This document shows, piece by piece, positions 5,943-12,293 of a DNA stretch of 15,645 nucleotides (positions are counted from its first letter, which is position 1; each line of letters opens with the position of its first letter). The notes under the pieces were generated by a model. The model did not search any database. It was given only the letters and a program-made list of their open reading frames with translations, and was not told the origin of the DNA. The stretch covers positions 1 through 15,645 of the forward strand of contig CALIXC010000276.1 in NCBI GenBank assembly GCA_938046755.1, written 5' to 3'. The position numbers were made by a program, and so were the translations under genes. Source of the DNA: an uncultured Lautropia sp. Its GTDB lineage: Bacteria; Pseudomonadota; Gammaproteobacteria; Burkholderiales; Burkholderiaceae_E.

Positions 5943-7729
5943 TGATCAAGAAAGTCCTGATTGCCAACCGCAGCGAGATTGCGGTGCGCGTCATCCGTGC
6001 ATGTGCTGATTATGGCGTGCAGAGCGTGGCGGTATATGCCGATGCGGATCGGGATGCGCTGCATGTGCGCCTGGCGGATGAGGCTTTCGCCCTGCAGGGT
6101 GAGCGCCCGGCCGATACCTACCTGAACGTGGGCAAGCTGCTGGAGATTGCACGGCGCTGCGGGGCCGATGCAGTGCATCCGGGCTATGGCTTCCTGTCGG
6201 AGAACGCCGGGTTCGCGCAGGCGGTGATCGATGCCGGGCTGGTGTGGATCGGTCCCAGACCCGAGACCATTGCGCAGCTGGGCGACAAGGTGGCGGCGCG
6301 GCGCATTGCGGCATCCGTGGGGGCGCCGCTGGTGGCGGGAACACCCGGTCCGGTGGAGAGCGTTGACGAGGTGCTGATGTTCGCACGTGAGCATGGGTTG
6401 CCCATTGCCATCAAGGCGGCGTTTGGCGGCGGTGGCCGGGGGCTGAAGGTGGCCTGGCAGATGGACGAGGTGGCCGAGCTGTATGCGTCGGCGGTACGCG
6501 AGGCGACCACGGCCTTCGGTCGGGGCGAGTGCTTCGTGGAGCAGTATCTGGATCAGCCGCGCCATGTGGAGGCACAGGTGATGGCCGATACGCAGGGCCA
6601 TGTGGTGGTGCTGGGCACGCGGGACTGTTCGCTGCAGCGTCGCAACCAGAAGCTGGTGGAAGAGGCGCCGGCGCCGTTCCTGACGGACGCGCAGCGTGAG
6701 CGCATCCATCGGGCCGCGCATGACATCTGTGCACAGGCCGGCTATGTGGGCGCGGGCACGGTGGAGTTTCTGGTGAGTCGCAACGGCACCATTTCCTTCC
6801 TGGAGGTGAACACGCGGTTGCAGGTCGAGCATCCGGTGACGGAGCTGACGGCCGGCATCGATCTGGTGGTGGAGCAGCTTCGGGTGGCTGACGGGCTGCC
6901 GCTGTCCATCCGCCAGACGCCGCAGCCGATGGGACATGCCATGGAGTTCCGCATCAATGCGGAGGACGTGGTGCGGGGGTTCCTGCCGATGCCGGGGCGC
7001 ATCCAGCGGTTCTCGCCGCCGTCAGGTCCGGGGGTCCGGATCGACAGCGGGGTGGAGACCGGATCGGTGGTGGCTGGGCAGTTCGATTCGATGATGGCCA
7101 AGCTGATCGTGCATGGCGACAGCCGCGAGCAGGTGCTGATGCGGGCGCGGCGTGCGCTGGCTGAGTTCGAGATCGAGGGGGTGCCCAGCGTGCTGTCCTT
7201 TCACCGGGCGGTGCTGAAGGCGCCGGCCTTCGTGGCGGTGGGCGACGGGGGCTTTCACGTGCATACGCGCTGGATCGAGACCGAGTTTGCCGATGACCTG
7301 CAGGCGTCGGTACGACCGGCCCCGCTGGGCACGATGTCGCTGCTGCGCATGCCGGTGGAGCTGGATGGCCGGCGGGTGATGCTGGGGCTGCCGGAGCAGC
7401 TGCTGGGGGCGCTGGCAGCGGTGGGTCAGGCGATGCCCCAGGACGGTTCTGCCGCGGGAGGTGCCTTGGGGCAGGCGGGGGCTTCGGCGGTCGCAGAGAA
7501 GCCGATGGCGGCTGCGCAGGCGGACGAGATTGCTGCTCCGATGGCCGGCACGCTGCTGGCCTGGAAGGCCGAGGAAGGTGAAACCGTGGCCGAGGGACAG
7601 CTGGTGGCGGTGATGGAGGCGATGAAGATGGAGATGCAGGTGACGGCACCGTGTGCCGGCACGCTGCACCGTGGGGCGTCGGCCGGTCAGGTGCTAGCGG
7701 CCGCAGAGGTGCTGGGCCGCATTGCCTGA
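5942..7729 (+). CDS. Biotin carboxylase fused to biotin carboxyl carrier domain
   Basis: A 595-residue biotin-dependent carboxylase subunit. Residues 1-450 are biotin carboxylase (AccC-like): KKVLIANRSEIAVRVIRA near the start, VHPGYGFLSEN (78-88), the ATP-grasp glycine loop GGGGRG (162-167), FLEVNTRLQVEHPVTE (286-301, including Glu288, Asn290 and Arg292) and EFRINAED (335-342). A flexible Ala/Gly-rich linker (about 490-525) leads to a biotinyl domain with the EAMKM lipoylation/biotinylation site (559-563, Lys562). At 595 residues it is longer than plain AccC (about 450) and too short for the BT domain of propionyl-CoA carboxylase alpha subunits; actinobacterial AccA3 is similar in size. I prefer the ATG at 5942 over the GTG at 5939, since AGGGA then lies 6 bases upstream. 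No CoA-type carboxyltransferase gene is nearby. The partner is likely PxpBC or a remote subunit. Confidence 0.93.
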   Translation: MIKKVLIANRSEIAVRVIRACADYGVQSVAVYADADRDALHVRLADEAFALQGERPADTYLNVGKLLEIARRCGADAVHPGYGFLSENAGFAQAVIDAGLVWIGPRPETIAQLGDKVAARRIAASVGAPLVAGTPGPVESVDEVLMFAREHGLPIAIKAAFGGGGRGLKVAWQMDEVAELYASAVREATTAFGRGECFVEQYLDQPRHVEAQVMADTQGHVVVLGTRDCSLQRRNQKLVEEAPAPFLTDAQRERIHRAAHDICAQAGYVGAGTVEFLVSRNGTISFLEVNTRLQVEHPVTELTAGIDLVVEQLRVADGLPLSIRQTPQPMGHAMEFRINAEDVVRGFLPMPGRIQRFSPPSGPGVRIDSGVETGSVVAGQFDSMMAKLIVHGDSREQVLMRARRALAEFEIEGVPSVLSFHRAVLKAPAFVAVGDGGFHVHTRWIETEFADDLQASVRPAPLGTMSLLRMPVELDGRRVMLGLPEQLLGALAAVGQAMPQDGSAAGGALGQAGASAVAEKPMAAAQADEIAAPMAGTLLAWKAEEGETVAEGQLVAVMEAMKMEMQVTAPCAGTLHRGASAGQVLAAAEVLGRIA

Positions 7730-7755
7730 GGTGTCCGGGCGAGCCCCGTTGTGTG

Positions 7756-8874
7756 TTACTGATTGTCCGGATGCGGCGTCTGCATCACCGAGACGGGTAG
7801 TTCGGGGATGAGCCGGGCAGATTCAGGGACCGGGCCGGACAGTGACTGCAGGAAGGCCGCGATGTCGGCCACCTGTTCCTTGTCCAGTTCCTGACCGAGC
7901 TGGGTCTGTGCCATCACGCGGATGGCCTGATCCAGTTCCCAGACACTGCCGTCATGGAAGTACGGGTAGGTGCGGGCCACGTTGCGCAGGCTGGGCACCC
8001 GGAAGAAGTACTTGTCGTCTTCTTTCTTCGTGACCTCGAAGCGGCCTTCGTCCTGCTTGGGCGACTGGGTGTACTTCCAGTAGGGTTCGTTGACCATGCC
8101 GAATTTCTGGAACGTGTCTCCGCCCAGGCCGACACCCTTGTGGCAGGTGGCGCAGCCGCTGTCGACGAAGGTGGACAGACCCTTGCGCTGCTGGGCGGTG
8201 AGGGCTCCGATGTCACCCTGCAGGTATTTGTCCCATGGCGAGGGGGTGAGCAGCGTGCGCTCGAAGGCGCCGATGGCGGTCCTGATGTTCTGGACCGTCA
8301 CGGGATTCTTGCCGCTGTCGGGGAAGGCTTTCTGGAAGAGCGGCAGATACTCGGGGATGGAGGCGATTTTCTTCTCGACGGCGGCCTCATCGACGTTGGC
8401 CATTTCCACGGGGTTCAGGAGCGGGCCGCCTGCCTGCTCTTCCACGTCAGCGGCACGGCCGTCCCAGAACTGGTGACCCAGCAGCGCGGCATTGAGCGCC
8501 GTGGGCGAGTTGCGGGCACCGAACTGGCCCTTGTGACCGGCGCTGGTGGGCAGGTTGTCCACGCCCGCCGAGGCCAGGTTGTGACAGGAATTACAGCTGA
8601 CGGTGTTGCCACGGGACAGCCGGGGTTCGAACCACAGTTGCTGGCCCAGACGAACCTGGGCGTCGGTGAAGGGGCGCAGCTTCTGCATGGCTGCTGCATC
8701 GGGCAGTGCCTGGAACAGACCCTGAGCAGTATCCAGCAGATCCTTGTCTTCTTCGCTGTAGGACGTGCCCTTGTCTGCCGACGGGGCTGCGGTGGCCGCC
8801 TGGCAGGGGGCGCCGAGCGCGAAAGTCAGCAGGCTGGCAGCGGCCAGCAGGCTGATGTGAAGGCGAGGCTTCAT
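7756..8874 (-). CDS. ccpA: Di-heme cytochrome c peroxidase, periplasmic
   Basis: A 372-residue bacterial di-heme peroxidase (CcpA/MauG family) that reduces hydrogen peroxide to water with electrons from cytochrome c in the periplasm. A Sec signal peptide covers about residues 1-26 (basic start, hydrophobic LLAAASLLTFAL, cleavage near CQA-AT). Two c-type heme sites are visible: CNSCH (94-98, peroxidatic heme) and CATCHKG (241-247, electron-transfer heme). Met260 (KFGMVNEP) is a plausible distal ligand of the second heme. YFHDGSVWELDQAI (305-318) is a conserved family segment. Length is slightly above the usual 320-350. The ATG at 8874 follows AGGAGA at 10 bases. It is convergent with the Pxp operon (26-bp gap). 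Expression is probably anaerobic or microaerobic through the FNR-like box upstream. Confidence 0.93.
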   Translation of the reverse strand: MKPRLHISLLAAASLLTFALGAPCQAATAAPSADKGTSYSEEDKDLLDTAQGLFQALPDAAAMQKLRPFTDAQVRLGQQLWFEPRLSRGNTVSCNSCHNLASAGVDNLPTSAGHKGQFGARNSPTALNAALLGHQFWDGRAADVEEQAGGPLLNPVEMANVDEAAVEKKIASIPEYLPLFQKAFPDSGKNPVTVQNIRTAIGAFERTLLTPSPWDKYLQGDIGALTAQQRKGLSTFVDSGCATCHKGVGLGGDTFQKFGMVNEPYWKYTQSPKQDEGRFEVTKKEDDKYFFRVPSLRNVARTYPYFHDGSVWELDQAIRVMAQTQLGQELDKEQVADIAAFLQSLSGPVPESARLIPELPVSVMQTPHPDNQ

Positions 8875-8939
8875 GGGGGGGCTTTCTCCTGAGTGTTGTT
8901 GGTCTCGAGACCTGGCGGACGGTACCGGCAGGCCGCCCC

Positions 8940-8980
8940 ACTATAGGAACGCGTGCGTGGATCAGGTTGTGTTAAATCAA
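8940..8980 (-). promoter_or_regulatory. FNR/ANR-like class II promoter of ccp
   Basis: On the minus strand, 8980-8967 reads TTGATTTAACACAA, matching the FNR/ANR consensus TTGAT-N4-ATCAA at 8 of 10 positions with one perfect half-site. A -10-like TATAGT lies at 8945-8940. The centre of the box is about 28.5 bp upstream of that -10, which places it near -41 from the predicted start (about 8933), the spacing of class II FNR activation. The ccp ATG is about 60 bp further on. Cytochrome c peroxidases are known FNR/ANR targets in several proteobacteria. Confidence 0.55.
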
Positions 8981-9030
8981 GCAAAGAGCAATTGTTGTTT
9001 ATTTATCAATTGAGGTAAGCTATTGATGTA
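8981..9030. repeat. AT-rich stretch with short inverted repeats
   Basis: An AT-rich stretch behind the ccp promoter. It contains two CAATTG palindromes (8989-8994 and 9007-9012) and a 6-bp inverted repeat, ATCAAT (9005-9010) and ATTGAT (9022-9027), with an 11-nt spacer. Possible operator for a dimeric regulator. It also covers the stop codon of the adjacent gene remnant. Confidence 0.35.
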
Positions 9031-9238
9031 ATAGAGCGCGCCTACAGCGTTTTGTGGGGGAGAACATCAGCCGGCTGATATCGTTGGCGGCGTTGAGGTC
9101 GCCTCGATGGTCGCTGCCGCTGGATGGCAGTGTGTAGGTGTATCGGTTGTCGCCCTGGTAGCGCAGCTTGTAGCGCTTGCCACCGTTGCTGATCCGGAAA
9201 CCTAGGGATTTCAGGCTGCGGCGGATGTGGGGAGCGAC
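9020..9238 (-). pseudogene. Start-less remnant of a small gene (C-terminal domain only)
   Basis: A readable frame of 72 codons ends in TAG at 9022-9020. It encodes a well-formed domain-like segment: SLKSLGFRISNGGKRYKLRY, then GDNRYTYTLPSSGSDHRGD, then NAANDISRLMF. From memory this resembles the C-terminal domain of small uncharacterised accessory proteins (GKxYKLxYxGDxRYxxTLxxTxSDxR pattern). I cannot confirm a family. No ATG, GTG or TTG start is available upstream in this frame before it runs into the methyltransferase gene, and a 16-bp tandem duplication that breaks the frame lies at its 5' edge. I read it as the truncated end of a lost gene. Confidence 0.5.
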
Positions 9239-9255
9239 GGATGTGGGGAGCGACG
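9224..9255. repeat. 16-bp perfect tandem duplication
   Basis: The unit GATGTGGGGAGCGACG occurs twice head to tail (9224-9239 and 9240-9255). Sixteen is not a multiple of three, so the duplication shifts any frame crossing it. It sits at the broken 5' end of the gene remnant. Confidence 0.85.
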
Positions 9256-9281
9256 GTCGTGATGCCGTGTCGGGACTGGGG

Positions 9282-9896
9282 TCAGGGCTGGTAGCGACTG
9301 ACTTCCAGCCCGCTGCCGACGGGCAGCAGGGTGCTGCTGATGCCGGGTTTGGCGCGCAATGCCTGGACGTAGGCTTCCAGTTCGAGGCCGCCCGGACGGA
9401 CGATGTTGTTGGCCACGATGACGGCGCCGGGGGCCAGCCGTGGATGGAAGGCCTCTAGGCAGGGCAGGTAGAGATCTTTCCGAAGGTTGACGAAGACGAA
9501 GTCGAAGCGGTCGGGGATGCTGTCGATGAGGGTGACGGCGTCACCGATCCGGAAGTCGACGAGGGGGGAGAGGCCGGCCTTGGTGCTCATGTCCAGGGCG
9601 TGGGCGGATCTTTCGGGATCGATCTCCAGGGTGGTGAGGTGGCCACCGGTGGCGCGTGCCGCTTCGGCCAGCCAGATGGCGGAGTAGCCGAAGGAGGTTC
9701 CCAGTTCCAGGATGCGTGGCGCGGTGAGGCTGTGGACCAGGATGTTGAGGAACTGCCCGGTCTCGGGACCGATGGCCAGCATGGACTGGAAGTTGACGCT
9801 GTTGCGCCCGCCAGGGGCCGCGACCGGGAAGCTGAGGTTCTCGCGCTCCATGCGGGCGTGGTATTGCTCCAGTACCTCGATGATGGCTTCGTCCAT
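9282..9896 (-). CDS. O-methyltransferase family 3-like protein (class I SAM-dependent)
   Basis: A 204-residue Rossmann-type methyltransferase related to catechol/caffeoyl-CoA O-methyltransferases. The SAM-binding motif I is ILELGTSFGYSAIWLA (62-77), and an acidic ribose-binding strand end TTLEIDPERS (88-97) follows. In this family divalent metal is usually held by Asp in FDFVFIDADK and by Asp-Asn in VADN. Here the equivalents are FDFVFVNLRK (Asn137) and VANN (Asn163-Asn164), so both acids are replaced. Start: the ATG at 9896 has AGGGA at 7 bases and gives the usual N-terminal helix; the frame is open to 10118 but would then overlap the CLC gene with a low-complexity Pro/Arg segment. The substrate cannot be predicted. 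Confidence 0.85.
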   Translation of the reverse strand: MDEAIIEVLEQYHARMERENLSFPVAAPGGRNSVNFQSMLAIGPETGQFLNILVHSLTAPRILELGTSFGYSAIWLAEAARATGGHLTTLEIDPERSAHALDMSTKAGLSPLVDFRIGDAVTLIDSIPDRFDFVFVNLRKDLYLPCLEAFHPRLAPGAVIVANNIVRPGGLELEAYVQALRAKPGISSTLLPVGSGLEVSRYQP

Positions 9897-10029
9897 GGTG
9901 TTTCCCTGGAATGGTCTGGGCCGGGCTCTCTTCGGAGGTCTCCTCGTGGAGGCAGAGCCGTGCTGCGCCCGCGCCCGATGCGGGTCGGGCCAGTATACGG
10001 GATCGGGGGGCGGAGGTTGGGGCTCAAGG

Positions 10030-11475
10030 TCAGGAAGAAGGTTCCGAGGGCCTCGGGCGTTCAGGTTCCTGGCTGGGGCCCTCTTCTTGGATGCGCTGCC
10101 GGAAGCGGCCGGCGGCACTGTGGTAAAAGGGGCGAGGGTGGATCTGGCGCGAGACCAGGGCGGCGACCAGGCTGCCGATCAGGGACCAGATGAGCACGGG
10201 CTGGCTACCGGTCATTTCCATGACGATGACGCTGGCGGTGACGGGCGACTGGGTGGCGCCGGCCAGGAAGGCGGACATGCACAGCAGCACCAGCAGGCGT
10301 TCGTCCACCATCCCGCCGGCGAGCGAGGCCAGGTGGCTGCCGATGCCGGCGCCGGTGCTGAGCGCCGGGGTGAAGATGCCGCCAGCGATGCCGGTCCAGT
10401 AGGTGAAGACGGTGGCGGCCAGCTTGGCCAGGCCGGTTTCGGGGGGCGTGATGTCGTGCCCGTCCAGCGCCTGGGTGACCATCTGGTAGCCGGTGCCGTA
10501 GGTCTGGCCGTGGGTCCAGGTACCCAGGGCCGCCAGCAGCAGGCCCATGACGATGGCCAGCAGGACGGGATGGCGGCGCACCGGGCCACGCAGGAAGGCC
10601 GGCACGCAGCTGGCGGCGCCGCGAAAGAGCATCCGCGCGAAGATGCCGCCCAGCACGCCGCAGACGATGCCGCAGAGCCCCACCCACAGGGCCATGTCGG
10701 GTACGGTGGTGGCCCCCGCGTACTGGGGGAAGTAAGGGTTGTTGCCCTTGATGGCCACGAGGATGAAGCCGGCGGCCAGCACGCCCAGCAGGACGCGCCG
10801 GCCCCAGTGCAGAACCACGCCGCGCCCCAGTTCCTCGATGGCAAAGACCACGCCGGCCAGCGGGGCATTGAAGGCAGCTGCCAGGCCGCCGGCGGCACCG
10901 GTGGCCATCAGTTCATTGGCGGTGAGCCCCCGGAAGGCGATGCCATGGCGGCGGCAGACATCGCCCCAGGCCAGCATGACGGCCGCTCCGACCTGCACGG
11001 AGGGGCCTTCGCGGCCCACCGAGGCACCGATCAGCATGGCCAGCAGCGTGAGGGGAATCTTGGCAAGCGTCTGCCAGAACGTGACAAGCCGGTTCTTGAG
11101 CGGGCCGTAGGGCAGGCTGATGGCAGCGATGACCTGCGGGATGCCGCTGCCGGCCACGAAGGGGGCGTGGCGCGGGGTGTACCAGGCCAGGGCGGCCAGG
11201 CCCAGCGGCAGCATGACCCAGGCCACCTGTGGATGGCGGGTGGTCCACCGGGCATTCCAGTCCAAGGCGAGATCGGCCAGTTCGGCAAAGCCCAGCGAGG
11301 TGAGCGCCACCAGTGCGGCACCGATCAGCATGCAGGCGAACTCCAGACTCTTGTGCGGGATGCGGTGGGTCTTGCGCAGGCGCCGATGCAGGAAGTGGCG
11401 GATGCGGGCAGTGCGCGAGGGGGCGGGCTTGCCCGTGGCAGCGTTCTGGGTGATGGCGGAATGAGCCTGCGACAT
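10030..11475 (-). CDS. CLC-family chloride/proton antiporter
   Basis: A 481-residue CLC membrane protein that exchanges chloride for protons across the inner membrane. The selectivity-filter motifs are GSGIP (109-113), GREGP with the gating glutamate Glu156 (154-158) and GIFTP (366-370). The FAIEE segment (211-215) holds the internal proton-transfer glutamate, and Tyr451 (RPFY) corresponds to the central-pore tyrosine of E. coli ClcA. All hallmark residues of an antiporter, rather than a channel, are therefore present. The N-terminus has about 45 basic cytoplasmic residues, and the C-terminus is a short charged tail without CBS domains. The ATG at 11475 has only a weak upstream purine run. 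The methyltransferase lies 133 bp downstream on the same strand. Confidence 0.95.
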   Translation of the reverse strand: MSQAHSAITQNAATGKPAPSRTARIRHFLHRRLRKTHRIPHKSLEFACMLIGAALVALTSLGFAELADLALDWNARWTTRHPQVAWVMLPLGLAALAWYTPRHAPFVAGSGIPQVIAAISLPYGPLKNRLVTFWQTLAKIPLTLLAMLIGASVGREGPSVQVGAAVMLAWGDVCRRHGIAFRGLTANELMATGAAGGLAAAFNAPLAGVVFAIEELGRGVVLHWGRRVLLGVLAAGFILVAIKGNNPYFPQYAGATTVPDMALWVGLCGIVCGVLGGIFARMLFRGAASCVPAFLRGPVRRHPVLLAIVMGLLLAALGTWTHGQTYGTGYQMVTQALDGHDITPPETGLAKLAATVFTYWTGIAGGIFTPALSTGAGIGSHLASLAGGMVDERLLVLLCMSAFLAGATQSPVTASVIVMEMTGSQPVLIWSLIGSLVAALVSRQIHPRPFYHSAAGRFRQRIQEEGPSQEPERPRPSEPSS

Positions 11476-11986
11476 GGGACGTGGGTCGAGGACCTTGTCG
11501 GAATGTTCCCGCTATTCTGATCCCGTCAGGAGGCCATGGGCAGCATGACTGCGGCAGGTGGTTCGGGCAGGGCTTTCCTTGTGGCGATTCCGCAGCAGGA
11601 AAGCCTGGTTCGGAAGTATTCCAAAATGTTCAGAATACATATCGATATCATTTCATTCAAATGTAGACATCATCGTCTTTTTGTCTCCATTGTGTTCAGA
11701 ACGCAGTAATTTAATGAAATTTATAGAATTTTCATAAATTCTGAAGAGGATTTGTCCGGAATTCTGGCTGGGGCAAGGTACACGCGGGAGGAGATGGCAT
11801 GTTACTTTCGCCCTGAAATACAGGGTTGATGGTCAGAGAAGCCGGAATCTTTCCGTCGAGCCAGATACGGGATGGCATGTCGTGGCATGAGAGGCATACG
11901 ACCGTCTCTGATTCCGTTTCTTGTTACGAGGCTCATTCATTCCCTGCTCGATTTCAAGCCGCCCTCGATCTTTCAGGAGCACACGC
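11476..11986. promoter_or_regulatory. Intergenic region with AT-rich palindromic island upstream of the iron operon
   Basis: A 511-bp non-coding region between the divergent CLC and DUF3649 genes. Its centre (about 11612-11755) is markedly AT-rich against a GC-rich genome. It contains GTATTC (11616-11621) and GAATAC (11633-11638) as an inverted repeat with an 11-nt spacer, the 10-bp palindrome ATATCGATAT (11639-11648), a repeated TGTTCAGAA word (11627-11635, 11693-11701) and the hairpin AGAATTT-TCAT-AAATTCT (11725-11742). It probably holds the iron-operon promoter and operators. The minus-strand words AATGATAT/CGATAT near 11640-11655 weakly resemble Fur-box units but not well enough to call. 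Confidence 0.5.
11794..11829 (+). other. Possible leader mini-ORF with hairpin before DUF3649 gene
   Basis: A GGGAGGAG sequence (11786-11793) is followed by two ATGs: one at 11794 encoding 11 residues (MACYFRPEIQG, stop at 11829) and one at 11799 encoding only MLLSP. The ORF end coincides with a perfect hairpin, CCCTG-AAATA-CAGGG (11811-11825). It lies about 160 bp upstream of the DUF3649 gene. A leader peptide is possible, but no T-run or anti-terminator is evident. Confidence 0.25.
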
Positions 11987-12289
11987 ATGGCCAGGGCTTT
12001 CGCGTTACCGCAGCGCAGTACATGGCTTGTCGTTTCCCGGGTGGCTGCCAGTCTGCTGGGTGGGTGGCTGTTCGTCTGGGGAGGGCATGCGTTGGGGCTG
12101 GCAGTGCTGTTGCGGGCCGGCATGACGTTTTCCGATGTCCAGTCATTGCTGGGCATCCTGTCTTTCCTGGTGTTTCTGGGGGTGTTCTGCTGGAGCCATG
12201 GCGAGCCGTCGCTGAAACGGGTGTGGGCGGTCCTGGCCGGTGGCGGCGCAATCATGACGTTGCTGGGCTGGCTGCTGCTGCCGGGTTGA
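11987..12289 (+). CDS. DUF3649-type small membrane protein of iron uptake operon
   Basis: A 100-residue membrane protein with three hydrophobic segments (about 14-36, 41-66 and 78-98). Size, hydrophobic pattern and position directly before a PepSY reductase and a DUF3325 protein identify it as the DUF3649 component of siderophore-iron uptake loci; no individual catalytic motif is visible. The ATG at 11987 follows CAGGAG at about 8 bases. The frame is open upstream (to 11921) but that part is not family-like. Its TGA lies only 4 bp before the next ATG, so the two genes are translationally close. Confidence 0.75.
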   Translation: MARAFALPQRSTWLVVSRVAASLLGGWLFVWGGHALGLAVLLRAGMTFSDVQSLLGILSFLVFLGVFCWSHGEPSLKRVWAVLAGGGAIMTLLGWLLLPG

Positions 12290-12293
12290 CGAC

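Noticed and set aside
7730..7755. Bidirectional terminator between the carboxylase gene and ccp
   Set aside because: Only a 4-bp GGGC/GCCC pairing, with no T-run on either side.
9897..10118. N-terminal extension of the methyltransferase to 10118
   Set aside because: Pro/Arg/Ala low complexity, overlap with the CLC gene, and a good ribosome-binding site plus family-like start at 9896.
9712..11520. Plus-strand open frame of about 600 codons opposite the methyltransferase and CLC genes
   Set aside because: Gly/Gln/His/Asp-rich shadow; the CLC filter motifs and the SAM motif on the minus strand show which strand is coding.
11625..11660. Fur box upstream of the iron operon
   Set aside because: The best alignment I could make to the 19-bp Fur consensus matches only about half of the positions; kept as a remark, not as a site.
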